NCBI GenBank assembly: GCA_948567375.1 | Contig: OX419758.1 | Span: 20,093,001-20,157,000, forward strand | Reading direction: 5' to 3' | From: Lunularia cruciata | Taxonomy: Eukaryota; Streptophyta; Marchantiopsida; Lunulariales; Lunulariaceae | DNA: 64,000 nucleotides | Shown here: positions 47,477-58,809 of the stretch, one piece after another | How positions within the stretch are numbered: the first letter of the stretch is position 1 | How the letters are laid out: every line of letters starts with the position of its first letter | Made by a program: the position numbers and the translations under genes | The notes under the pieces: model-generated | Seen by the model: the letters and a program-made list of their open reading frames with translations, nothing else | What the model was told of the DNA's origin: nothing | The model's database searches: none

Positions 47477-48400
47477 ACCTTACACAACGGTGGAGAAGAT
47501 TATTTTTCATCAAGGAGCAGATGGTCTGCTTCAAAGAGTAGTAGGTAAGGAGAAATATATCCTACTCATGATGGAGTTTCATGATGGGTTGGTATGTGGG
47601 GTTCACTTTGCAGGAAGAGTGACCACTTTCAAGATTCTAGATGCAAGTTACCATTGGATTAGAATTTTCAAAGATTGTCTTGATTATTGCAAAACTTGTA
47701 ATGTTTTATCAAGCTTTTGCTAGGAAATCTAGCTTTACTCTACTTCTTAAATCAATTCCATTGCTAGGACCTTTTGAGACATGGGGAATTGACTTTGTAG
47801 GTTGTCTCTATAGAACTCCAAGGAAAAATTGATACATTGTGGTAGTTACTTATTACCTTACCAAGTGGGTTAAGGCTATACCATTGAGAGACAAGAACAA
47901 AGATAAAGTTGGTAGAATTCTTTATGAATGTATCATCACTAAGTTTGGGTGCTTTTTAGAGTTGGTTTTTGATAGAAGAGTTTACATGGAATATCACTAT
48001 AGCCATGCTATGAAATTTCTGTATCACACATAGAGTGACTATCTCCTATAAGCCAAACAAAATCATTGGGACAAGAGCATTCATGTTGTTTTGTGGGAGT
48101 ATAGGACAACTACAAAGATATCCTCTAAATATTATCCATTTCATTTGGTAGATGGTATATGGTATTGAGTCTAATTTACTATCACACTTGTGCACAAGGA
48201 GGTGATGGAAATAAGTCAAAGAAAGAGCAACTCATGGAGTTGGAGGAGGCAAGAGTAGTTGCTATGGTTTGAGTGGATCAAGTCCAAAGGAAACAAAAGG
48301 AAAGCTATGACAAGAGGTAAGGCAAGAAAAAGGTGGAGCCCTTCAAGGAAGCTGATTAGGTAATGTTATTTGATTCCATTCAATTCAAGATGGAGCAAAA
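47477..48400 (+). pseudogene. Gypsy integrase, decayed
   Basis: ADGLLQRVVGKEKYILLMME and VHFAGRVTTFKILDASYHW followed by DCLDYCKTCNV (47490-47715) form the zinc-binding N-terminal region. The core follows as WGIDFVGCLYRTPRK and YYLTKWVKAIPLRDKNKDKV (47780-47900). The second acidic residue expected in VTDYLTKW is Tyr here. ECIITKFGCFLELVFDRRVY follows, then a diverged C-terminus with ELEEARVVAMV-like sequence near 48237-48270. Multiple stops. Confidence 0.78.
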
Positions 48401-48594
48401 GAAATTCTTGGCTAAGTAATTTGGACCCTTCCTAGTCGGGAAGGTGTGGGGGCAATTGCACCTATGATTGAAAGGAATTGGGAGGAAAATACTCTTATAA
48501 GATTAACCATGATAAGTTGAAGTTGTATGATATAAGGTAAAGAGACCTTCACTTTGAGGACAAAGTGAAATTTTAGTCAAGGGGTAACATACAT

Positions 48595-49281
48595 TGATGC
48601 ATGTATGCCCTATAGGGATATTAATTTTGGTATTACAAGTAATGGAGAAATATTATTTATATAAAGTTTAGCTAAGCTTTTGCATTATTCATGATTAGGT
48701 AGAGTTAGTCTTAGCAAAGATAAAGGTGACCCTATTCTAGAGGAAGGGAAATGAATGAACATCTCTATTTTGTCTCCTAGTGTATTAACTTGGTATTATT
48801 GTTAGTTATTTGACTTTGAGGAAAGAGTTGAGAACTCTTGGCCCACAAGCCTTGTTGGTATGGATTTTTCTTTAGTTCAACAATAGCCCATGTGAAGGAA
48901 TCCTTGACTTAGTTGGTAGGTGAGGAATAAGACCACCTACCCATGGGATTATTTATATGTGCTTGGACATTCCTCTAGACTCTTAGACTTTATTTGACTT
49001 TTAGCCTAGTAACTTGAGTTACTCTAATAATTAGTAATTTTGGTGTGTAATTGTTTCACAAGTATATAAGCTAGGAGGAGGTGCTCATCATCCTTTCATT
49101 TATAACTATCTCTCTCTTATTGGGCTCTCTAGTGAGCAATGTCTTGAGTCTTGAAGGTGCTTTGGAGTTCTAGTCTTGGAAGAGTGTGATAGAGTTATGG
49201 TTCCGTGCTTTCTTTGTCCATCATGTGCTACCTTAATAGCCACCAAAGGTTTATTTTGAGTGAGAGATAAGATGGCTCACA
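48595..49281 (+). repeat. 3' LTR of gypsy element
   Basis: It begins TGATGCATGTATGC like the 5' copy and ends GGCTCACA. It is preceded by a purine-rich AGTCAAGGGGTAACATACAT, the place of the polypurine tract. The length equals the 5' LTR (687 bp). Substitutions are scattered along it. Confidence 0.88.
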
Positions 49282-49293
49282 GATTGTGACCTA

Positions 49294-50470
49294 TTGTTAG
49301 GTCATACATGTATGATACTCCCCAAGTTTTTTGACTTTTTCTCCTTAGATTCTAGGAAGATTAAGGCATATCTTAGTGAGCATATGCAAAATCACACTCT
49401 TACTAGCATAATGCACATTTTTATTGATATTGAAATCCTAAATAATATGCATCTTCTTGATAGAGCTAGGATCTCTCTTGTGGAGGAAAATGATCTAAAT
49501 CTTGGCTTCATGTCTCTCCATTGATTGAGGACTTTTGGTTCACTTTGGAGTAGTTTACCATGGCCTTCTACCTACACTTGTGCTTACCATATCCAACGCT
49601 TTTAGTGCTTTTGGACCCAATGGATATGTATTGTGATATAAAATATATATGACATCCCTATTTTACATTGTGCTATAAAGGGAGAATCTACTAGAATCCA
49701 TGATGCCATCTAGGAGACAATGGCTTAGATCTTACACTCTACTTCTTCCTAGGTTTAGATTGTGCGTTAGTTAGATTTCTTAAGACCTCCACCTTAGAGG
49801 ATGAGAGCAGATATCATCACATTCATGGGTGGTCATTGCACTTTGTTGACATGGTGGTTTCAAAACCAATAAAACCAAAGTCTTTGGCTTGACTAGATGC
49901 ACAAGCAAGAGTTGTAACAATCATTGCCACTAGGAGAAAGGAGGACTATTATGCATCATAGGTCACATTCAATACTTCCATTTCAATGGCAGTAAAGACT
50001 TTTGGCCATCTCTATCATCACTTCAATGGCCTCTTTCACAATGTAGCATGTGGTTTCATATAGAGGAGAGAAGCACTAGCTATCTTGCCATCCATATACA
50101 CCTCTGACTTTTGCCAATAGGAATATATCAGCCTTTACCAATCACAAGGACTTGGTCTTCACCATTAGGCAGTGGCAATAGGCACTTGACACATCTAGCT
50201 TCTACCTCCCCATATACTAAACATAGCTTTGGAGTACCTATATCACACACTTCATGAATAGATTACTTTGTAACTACATTGTTTCTTGTGTCTTGTTGGA
50301 CATTGGCAATTGTTTCTTTCAACCTTTAGCTCTTTTTGCATGGACCTTGGGCTCATTTTTTCTAGCAGCACTTGTTTGTACTCTTGTATTTACTTTCCCT
50401 TTTTCCTTTGGTGTATAATTTTTGGCCTTCTAGCCAATTTTCACGCAAAGAAGGATCTCTCTATGACAAA
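49294..50470 (+). pseudogene. Unknown repeated family, copy C (plus strand)
   Basis: The first frame (49294-49524) reads FFSLDSRKIKAYLSEHMQNH and SIMHIFIDIEI. It aligns in order with FVSLDSMKIQIAIRERTHNH and SILIDVPLSERGR of copy B. The remainder to about 50470 is collinear with copies A and B on the other strand, including a Phe/Cys-rich block near 50300-50450 (CTCTTTTTGCATGGACCTTG). The 5' part is missing exactly where the 3' LTR of the gypsy element ends. I do not recognise the protein family; no enzyme or zinc motif was seen. Confidence 0.55.
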
Positions 50471-50533
50471 ATTGTTAAGAAGAGAAAAGAAAGCAATTAA
50501 TTTGTACTAGCTTATCATATATTATATGTTAGG

Positions 50534-50534
<1 letters not shown>

Positions 50535-50575
<41 letters not shown>
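50535..50575. repeat. (AT)n microsatellite
   Basis: Uninterrupted AT run of about 40 bases. Confidence 0.92.
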
Positions 50576-50578
<3 letters not shown>

Positions 50579-50879
50579 CTCAATTACAATATATTATTTT
50601 GAGCTGAAGTTTGCTTTATACTCAACTTGAAAATGAGATATCAATGAAAGTGATCAAAGGAATAGTTTTGGAGGAGTTTGTTTACATGATCCAAAGTTAG
50701 CACATTAGTTATATAAAGATTCATTTTTCATTGGACATAAAACAACTTGCTGCTTGTAATTGAGATATTTTCCTTATGTGCATTTTAATTTTTGATCGAT
50801 TCCATGCCACACTAAAAGGACTGAAAATGGAAGTATAACCTTATAGTGTATTTCTTCTATGCCAGTTGCACTATCCTTA

Positions 50880-52010
50880 TATTATATTCAAAAGGGATAA
50901 ATTTATAAGGAATTTATGGGATCTAATCTCAACAAAGGTATTTCTACAATTTTGAAGTAAATGAAATATGTCATTTTGTCTGCATCTCCTTCCTTGTTTA
51001 TTGTGGAAAACAGCCAAAAGGCCAAAAAGTATACCACAAAAGGGAAAAAAAAGGAGTACAAGAGCATAAAAATGTGCTGATGAAAATTGACAGCATGAGG
51101 CCCATGCAAATGGGCTTAAAGCCACTAAGAAACACATTGCAAGTCCCCATGGGACAGAAGAAATAATGTAGCCTACAAAGTAACCTACTCTTGAACGGTG
51201 TGATACATATCCTCCAAAGGTATGTCAAGTCGATGAAGAGGGAAGGGCCTATACATGTTTGGAGCTCCTATTGATGTTGCTTGCTGGTGAAGACCCAATG
51301 CCTATGAACATTATAGGGTGCGGATAACCATTGACAAAAGTAAGAAGTAAGCATGGTTGGAGAAAGAGCTAGTGCTCATCTCTTCTATGAGAACCTCATG
51401 TTGTGTCATAAAGAAAGCCATTGAAGTGATGATAGAGATGGCCAAACATCTCAACCGCTAATGGGACAAAGGTATCAAAGACATGTCGGAGTGCTTCATG
51501 GTCCTCCTTTGCCCAAGTGATGATCATCACTTTAGCTCCCACCTGCATGATTGCTCAGATCAAGTACTCTAGTCATATTGGGTTTGCAACCACCGCATAA
51601 AACAAGGTGCATTGCTTATCTCTAAATAAGACTATGTTGGCCTTTGCCCTTCAAGGAGGTCTTGGTAAATCCAAGCATTGCTTGATCCAAATCTAGGAAA
51701 AAGTGGATTGTAGGATCTGAAGTATTGTGTCTTGGATGGTGTCATATACTCTACTAGACTCTCTACTTATGGCACACAACATAAGATATAAATGCCATGT
51801 GTGTTGTAAGTAGAACCACAAGCAAATTCGTCCAAAAGCCCTAACAATGTTGGATGTGGTAAGCACAAATGAAAACAAAGTGTACTATTAAATTCCTCTA
51901 AAGTGAATAGAAAGTCCTCAAAGTTTCTTGGATCTTTTGTCAAAGTTCTTTACATTAGGGTCATTATTTTGCAATTGGATTAGGCATAAGAATGAGGTAC
52001 CTAAACACAC
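50880..52010 (-). pseudogene. Unknown repeated family, copy A (minus strand)
   Basis: On the minus strand the order of blocks is the same as in copies B and C. Near 51860-51900 comes an FEDFLFTLEEFNSTLCF-like piece, comparable to FCFIFEEFSIALRLYFGF of B. A block at 51655-51760 lies opposite CTTGGTAAATCCAAGC (in B: CTTGGTAAGTCCAA). The hydrophobic end at 51000-51140 has SPFAWASCCQFSSAHFYALV. Copies A and C face each other across about 500 bp containing the AT run. It is heavily decayed, without a recognised domain. Confidence 0.5.
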
Positions 52011-52185
52011 ATAATAGATGTACTGCAAGTGAGATGGTCAAATGAGTTAAATTTATACCACAACATTCAGGTCCAATAGTTGACCACATCTTTGGATAAA
52101 AAATCTCTAGAGCAAGAGCTTTGCTCCTCTTAGTTAAGCTTGCCTCTTTCTTGAGATATTCAGAATCAAGAAGGTGAACTATACT

Positions 52186-53662
52186 TCAAATGAGAGGCAC
52201 TTGTTGTATAGAGAAGTCACACTTCCCATGTCGATTTGGATATTGAATTGACTTGATTAAAAGAGGAAACACACACAAAAATATAAACCCCAAATGAAAG
52301 AGAAAAGGTATACAAAGCACCAATAGGTGCAAGAGTGAAACAAAGCATAGTGCACAATGAAACTCATGGGACAAGAAAGAGAAGCAAACCTAGGTTTCCA
52401 AGCCAACCCAAGGAGGAGGCAAGAAAGAAAGCAACTAAAAATCAACTACTATTGGACTGAGTGATAGAGGTCCGCTAATTGCATATTTGGTAAGTGAAGG
52501 AGGAACGCTCTAGTAGTGATAGGCACTCTTATTATTGCTGCATGACGATAAAGAGTCCAAGTTTGACAGTACTACAATGTGATTGAGACTTGTTGATGAA
52601 AGTAGGAGACCAACATGGCTTGGGAGATAGCTAGATCCCCTCTCCTCTATGAGGAACCTCATACTGCTTCCCTAAGCAGTCCGTCAAAATGGTGATGAAG
52701 GTGCCCAATAATCTCCACAACCAAAGGAACAAATGTATTGGAGCCAAGCCATAGTGCATAATGATCCTTCTTTCCATGATCTGCAATGGTTGCTACTATG
52801 CTTGCCTAAATGTTTGTGCTAGTGTTTCTACTCATAGGGGTCATGGAACCACCATATCATACAAAGTATGCCATTTGTGAATGTGATGATATTTGCTCCC
52901 ATTGGCATAAAAGGAGAGCCTTGGTAAGTCCAACCACCACTCAATCTGTACTTGGGATCACATATATTGGAGGAGTTGAGCCATTGTATCTTAAATGCCA
53001 TCATGAGCTCTAATGGGCTCTCCTTTTACAACACACTGTAATAGATGTATACCCTATGTGGCAAATGTGAAACCACGAGCGCACCAGTTTGGGGGCTCGA
53101 TCATGGCTGGATGAAGGAAACCAAAATATAGGCGGAGTGCAATGGAGAACTCCTCAAAGATGAAACAAAAATCCTCTATCAAAGGGGAGACATAGAGCCA
53201 AGTTTTAGAGACTTTTCCTCCACACAAAAACATCCTACCTCTTTCAGATAATGGCACATCAATGAGGATGCTTGGGCGTGTGTGGTTGTGCGTACGCTCC
53301 CTAATGGCTATCTGAATCTTCATGGAATCTAAGGAAACAAAGTCAGTGGATGTTGCAATTGCTATGTATGTAGGGTATGATAAAAGGTCACAAGGCAATC
53401 CTAGATAAATTTGAAAGTCACGGGTATTTGGATCCACTTACATGATAGATGCTGGTAGAAAAAGACAACTATGGTATAAGAAACTATTGGCTAAGCATGT
53501 CCCACTTAGGCCCATGCACTTATAAAAGCTGGTGGCACGATAGTTTTTTGTAAGATGAGACCACATCCTCCCATGGCTAGGGGTAGGGGTATATGGAGTG
53601 TACACCACTCTTAAAGCTGTGGGAGCATACATGGCCCTAGCAAAGTGGAAGAAAGAATTCAA
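52186..53662 (-). pseudogene. Unknown repeated family, copy B (best preserved)
   Basis: From 53662 down to 53054 one frame of about 200 codons has a single stop (TAA at 53438-53440). Segments: GRMWSHLTKNYRATSFYKCM, FQIYLGLPCDLLSYPTYIAI, FVSLDSMKIQIAIRERTHNH, GGKVSKTWLYVSPLIEDFCF, EEFSIALRLYFGFLHPAMIE and PPNWCARGFTFAT. It looks like a globular domain with a Trp/Tyr-rich middle, similar in feel to repeat-borne gag-like proteins, but I cannot name it. Decayed sequence continues to about 52186 with the block order shared with A and C. Because three copies occur within 4.4 kb, the unit has been duplicated or mobilised. Confidence 0.55.
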
Positions 53663-55540
53663 GCATTTTTATTTGTCTAAGTACTGTGACTTGTTGAATA
53701 CACATATTCCTCGTGTTCATGGTTAAGAACAGAAACGAATCATTGAAATATATTCTAGTAGGAGAGTCAACGATGAGATCTGTTTCTCTTTTATCGGGTT
53801 CATTATATAGACCTCTTCCTATGATTTCTGTGGAGTATCTCGCTTCAAGTGAAATCTGGTAGTGAATACAATGGTATACAATCAATGCGTCACCTTATAA
53901 TATATACTATATTTTTCTACTCATTGTTAGCAACCATGAAAGCTTGACTTCAGTTTCCAGAGTAATATATGTTTCATAAAGTGGTAAACCAGGCCCTTCA
54001 AGCACATAGCATGATTGACTTTCTTTTCTTCATCGAGCTATGCAGAATTCACTATGGAATCTATTATTGGGGATAAGCCCGAATTGCTTTCAATTTAATC
54101 AGAATTTCATTCGCGATCTACATAAGCAAGCCATAGTTTTCGTTGTCATGGAGTTAGTTCCACAACGTTCTTAAGTCCCTCCCGGAGAAAATGGAACGCC
54201 CTTTTATGGAATGTTCAAACCTCGAATTAACAGTGCAAGAGAATCAGAAAAGAAAAAGTGAGTTTATTAGCGAGTTTCAAATTTGGATGAAATGGAGTCC
54301 CATCTGTCGGGTAGAGAACAGTGATAAAAATTCCCATCGGAATGCATAGGGTTAACCCCCAAATGTCGGTAAACTTGTTCGAATTGAAGCAACAACCCCA
54401 CCCCCACCCCACTAAATCGAAGTCATTGGGCAGTGCAACCGTCCTTTCTCTTTCTTCAGTATTGATGTTCAATATGATTCCATCCCAAGAAGGACGACGC
54501 TTTCCTCCGTCATGTCCTTACACGTTTACAGTTATCCAGGACATTCTTTTGAGACAAATTGACTTGCTCATTTTCTGCTGAACTTAAGTCCGAAATGCGA
54601 CGTGAATGTATGATTCCAGAATGATTGCTCGATAAATTAAGGAAGCCATGACTCAACTTCACCACGTTGGGATGCCCATCTTCAAAGTTTAGTAGCTATG
54701 TCTTCCAAGTTGCCTGTTAAAATACCATGGAGAAGTTCGATTGATTATGTGGAACGGTGGTGAAATAATGCACTGTCGTGTTTATCCATTTCACAATTCC
54801 TTTTGCAATGACAGTATCATCGAAGCGAGGTATTGACTCGTGGTATTATTTATATTATTTACATCAACGTTACATACTTCCGTCATCCAGGCTTGTTGGA
54901 TTGGGATGGGTTGTTTTAACTTCCTCGGTGACAAGTGACACTAAGGGGTTTCCAATAGTGCAGTTATTGAATTCCGTACTGGTGCTGGAATAGGGGGTCC
55001 GTAAAGTTATATGAATGTTTGTTTAACTTTTTCAGTTTAAAGGCTTTCTTCATTTCCAGGTCTCTATTTGAGTAAACAAGTTTCTGTGTTCATTTTTTTC
55101 CCTTTAATTTCTTGGAAGGATCCTTAATTAGAATTAGGACCTTGTTCCCTCCAGGGTATATGTTCTCTATAGAACATCCCATCAAATTTAGATAGTAGCC
55201 TCAATTCCCTAGCATTCTCGTGAAATCTGGGTTGAAACCCCATAGTCACTCTCTTGGCATTCGAGAATGTCACGTTTGTCACCTGATTCCAGGCAACGTG
55301 GCGATCCGCTAGATAGAACTTAAAGATATACCTTTAGAGCAAAAGACGTGAATTCAGAACTTGACACGGCTTGAAACAATTTGGTTAGTGGCATATGATC
55401 ATTGATTCTTTACAAAAGATATACCCCAAAGGTTATAGCTACACAATGGACTAGTGACAGCGTATATATGAGTTCGGACATGCCGCCTCGACACCACTGA
55501 TAATGTGTTCTCTAAAACTTTTCACACAAGTCACAAAAGT
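53663..55540. other. CpG-containing segment without recognised gene
   Basis: CpG is again frequent. ORFs are short and unrecognised; a CCCCACCCCCACCCC run lies near 54396-54410. Nothing is supported as a gene. Confidence 0.4.
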
Positions 55541-56229
55541 CACAATAACATTTGGGATTCGGAAAAGCACCATTCACGAGAGATAAGAAGAAACCGTTTG
55601 CGAATGGGGAAGCAGAAGCCACTGGTTAATTATATTTTCTTATCTTTAGAGAGCACAAGTTGTCACATATCCATTTGGACGTTAGAAAGAACAATTCATG
55701 AGAGAAGTAAAGAAAAAACCGTTTCTCATATGGTGAAGCAACAGAAGCCACGAGTTTCACAACTTGAGAACAAGAAAGTGACACGCATATGATCCCATCA
55801 AGACGTACATGAGTATGAAAATGGGGTTAGGCACAAGAAGATAAGGACAAACTTAAGAAAGGATACGAAGAGATGCAAATGCCCCCACAATAGCATTTGG
55901 GATTCGGAAAAGCACCATTCACAAGAAGATAAGAAGAAACCGTTTGCGAATGGCGAAGCAGAAGCCACTGGTTAATTATATTTTCTTATCTTTAGAGAGC
56001 ACAAGTTGTCACATTAGCGTTTGGACGTTAGAAAGAACAATTCATGGGAAGTAAGGAAAAAACCATTTCTCATATGGTGAAGCAACAGAAGCCACGAGTT
56101 TCACAACTTGAGAAAAAGAAAGCGACACGCATATGATCCCATCAAGACGTACATGAGTATGAAAATGGGGTTAGGCACAAGAAGATAAGGACAAACTTAA
56201 GAAAGGATACGAAGAGATGCAAATGCCCC
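55541..56229 (+). repeat. Tandem duplication, about 345-bp unit, with internal repeats
   Basis: Unit 1 is 55541-55885 and unit 2 is 55886-56229, nearly identical with a few small changes (for example CACGAGAGATAAG versus CACAAGAAGATAAG). Within each unit a block GAAACCGTTTGCGAATGG with AAGCAGAAGCCAC is echoed about 125 bp later by AAACCGTTTCTCATATGG with AAGCAACAGAAGCCAC, so the unit itself arose from an older duplication. The 95-codon ORF at 55505-55792 reflects this repeat and is not convincing as a gene. Confidence 0.9.
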
Positions 56230-56319
56230 CACAAAAAACGACAGGGTTTTGGAAATCATAATGGGCTTGCGAAGGTTCAGGTCCTTCCCCAGTATACGTT
56301 GGTTGTTTCCTCGCCTTTT

Positions 56320-56403
56320 ATGACAGAAAGAGAAAATGTACATCACTCAACAAAGGGTGGTGTCCATTTTAGTTGAGTGCTGTACATTTTCTCTTTGTGT
56401 CAT
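56320..56403. repeat. Inverted repeat, 32-bp arms, 20-base loop
   Basis: The arms at 56320-56351 and 56372-56403 pair with two mismatches; the shared core is GAGAAAATGTACA. A third, direct copy of CTGTACATTTTCTC is at 56526-56539. It could be a small fold-back element with a partial relative nearby. Confidence 0.82.
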
Positions 56404-57526
56404 GAACGGTATCTAAAAGCTAAACTAAGGTACAAGAGTGTACTCCATGATACTGTAGTGGCTACTTCATGATGGCCGGTAGAGATCCGATGAGATGGAG
56501 ACAACCAGAAGAAGCGAAACGGGTTCTGTACATTTTCTCCTTACGTTGTGATCAAAAACCCAGATAAGGCATAGTGACCACTTCATGGTAAATATAGAGC
56601 GTCATGTACAGCAAGAACTCCTTCAATCCTGATCACTCACAATGTTATATCCTGGAAATGCATTCCCGGTTTGCAGCTTCTCTCCAGCCTTAGTAGCAGC
56701 AACATAACTCGGCCACAAGTTTAGAAGCTTTTCGATTAAAAAGTAAACAACTGTAACACATATGAAGTGCTTGTAGAGAGGTTTGGGGCTTTGTATCTTA
56801 TCTTCAATGTTTCACAGAATTGGTGTAGGGGAGGCCAGGTATATGTTGGGGGGCAAAAGGGATTATACTCCCCGTACTTCAACTTCTTCGGTGTCCAGAT
56901 AAGACCGCAGGTAATGTCGCCTTGAGGGAGCGAGTCAAGCAGCCATTGGATCTTTCAAAGACAGAGTATGGACATCAATGACTATCAAATCCACCACACA
57001 TCTATTGACGAGGTACATACAAAGTGTCAGAGCGGAAAGGAGACAGCAATTTTAGACGCCCCGCTCGACAATGTACTGAGGACCTCACAGACAATCATGG
57101 AATGGATTGGGAGGTAGCCGACCATGACTACGACGAGGTTGACCACTCAAGCCATGACGGCATGTCAGCGAAGACTGACGCCCATACTGTTTATAATACA
57201 GTTCAGCAACAAGTGCCTCCCGCCGCCTTCCGACAAGTGGGCCCCGCTGGTCGCACTTTAACTAAACTCTTTTCGGTAATGTGCCCCTCTAATTAGCGTA
57301 TAAACTTAGAGATTCCGAGACAAATTTCATTTTTAACCTCTAGTCAAGGTATGGCCAAAATATCACTTTTAGGGAATATTGCTCATGCGTACACAAATAG
57401 AAGACTCTCGAATTGATAACATGAATATAGAAATATTTTAAGAAACTTTTATGAATATATAAAAATGAAAACATTATTGAACCAAAACAGGCACTGCGTG
57501 CTCCTTTAGCTTTCCGGATTCTTTAT
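56404..57526. other. CpG-containing segment without recognised gene
   Basis: A plus-strand ORF at 57024-57296 is acidic and His-rich (DWEVADHDYDEVDHSSHDG) but matches nothing I know and may be chance. Nothing else is supported. Confidence 0.35.
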
Positions 57527-57570
57527 CTTCTTCCCATCCTTCGTTTTTCCTACGCGGTCGCCTTTCTCCT
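57527..57570 (+). mobile_element. Minimal non-LTR insertion, 44 bp, with TSD
   Basis: TCTTCCCATCCTTCG and CCTACGCGGTCGCC, the last bases of the family, are flanked by ATTCTTTAT at 57518-57526 and 57571-57579. The 9-bp perfect direct repeat supports a real, very short insertion. Confidence 0.72.
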
Positions 57571-57579
57571 ATTCTTTAT

Positions 57580-58611
57580 GCATTTTACTAAGAGAACGGA
57601 ATCTATGACTTCGTTTCAAAACAGTGCAGATTTAATTTACTATTCAAATATTTACAAAAGTAAATTTGATTAAATAATTGTGTAAATATATTAGGATTTT
57701 TTTGGATCAAAAGTATTTTACTTTTATCAGAGAAACGAATCCAAATGTTAAATGTGTTCTACATTTAAAATTTGATCCACGTTATCTACAAATAATATTG
57801 TCCACACTAATCTTTTGGACAGGAGGGAAATTGCCACGAAGGCTGTTACAGCCAGCAAGCTCGTCCACGACCCTGGTGTGGAGGGTATAATTTAGACACG
57901 TGTGACGGAAAACTGCAACTCGTTATCAACCGACGGTATCGTTAACCACGGCGAGGAACAACCTAACTGAAACATACCACGTCAAATCGTAAGCATTGTT
58001 CGTGTCTTGGTGACGTGTACAGTAAGAAGCGGCGCGTGGCGTCATGGTTGAGACGAAACCTGGAAAAGTTGCCTTGCTGTTAGTAACCGTTCAAAATCTC
58101 CCCATCGAAATGTGTGTTCACTGTTCAGTCACTCTCTGATCAACTTTTCAGTTTAAGCGTAAGCTGTGTGTCAATTCCTAAATCCATCTTTAAGCGCTGC
58201 TGCAATAAACAACAGTCAGTAGTTTCACACAATTAACAATATGTAAATGGAGTCCTTATAACTACCAGGTTATCCATCCCGACCATAGACACCCACGTAG
58301 ACTGGTCTTTATAGCGGACAGACATTCTGCGTGTACAGTCCTACATGAGAGAAAATACAGGATTGGATCCTCCAAAAGGATATTATTCTCGGACTATAGA
58401 CAGTACTGTTTGCATCCGAGGTTCTGGATTTGTAGCGTTCTAAAGCTAAACCTTATCCAAATCCCTACCTACAATACTGCGATATATCCAGTCGTTGAGA
58501 CACACGATAGATTACAGTAGGTGAGCTCGTAGCACGCACCGGATACCATAGTAGTACAAGAAGTTGAAGTAGACAATATTTCAAAGCTCTTGTTGGGAAA
58601 ATATATGTGCA
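57580..58611. other. CpG-containing segment, no gene recognised
   Basis: The first part is AT-rich and the part from 57820 to 58200 is CpG-richer, with GACGTGTAC, GCGGCGCGTGGCGTC and CACGTGTGAC words. Such words occur in plant promoters but are not sufficient to call one. No coding frame was recognised. Confidence 0.35.
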
Positions 58612-58735
58612 GAGGGACAGATTTCTCTTACCGATACTATTGGTCCTTAGCTCCATTTTATCTCTTATTATTGGTCTTGCATAGCTAGATAGGTCTTCCC
58701 ACCTTTCTTGTTATCCTTCATGCTCGTTTTTTCTT
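58612..58735 (+). mobile_element. Non-LTR 3'-tail copy, second subfamily
   Basis: GACAGATTTCTCTTACCGAT and ACTATTGGTCCTTAG are followed by a tail with GATAGGTCTTCCCACC and TTATCCTTCATG. It shares its tail differences with 22110-22212. The coding end is still recognisable. No target-site duplication was established. Confidence 0.65.
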
Positions 58736-58809
58736 TAATATGAAAAAACAATTGTAAAGTAGTAAAAGATCCCGCAAATATAAACCTTGTGTATGTATGT
58801 CTATGAATG

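Larger units (their letters stand above)
41428..49281 (+). mobile_element. Ty3/gypsy LTR retrotransposon, full-length but decayed
   Basis: Two direct copies of a 687-bp LTR enclose 6.5 kb with gag, protease, RT, RNase H and integrase in gypsy order. The primer-binding region TTGGTTCGTTGCCGAGACC resembles the TTGGCGCCGTTGCCGGGGA-type site of plant Athila/Tat-like gypsy elements after CpG decay. No clear 5-bp target-site duplication: CTAGT precedes and GATTG follows. In the first 60 aligned LTR bases I count six differences, pointing to an old insertion. All ORFs are broken. The downstream border abuts a unit of the unknown family at 49294, suggesting insertion into or next to it. Confidence 0.88.

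Noticed and set aside
57820-58200. Gene promoter with ABRE/G-box-like words
   Set aside because: Several CpG words resemble promoter sites but no coding exon follows, so a promoter cannot be supported.
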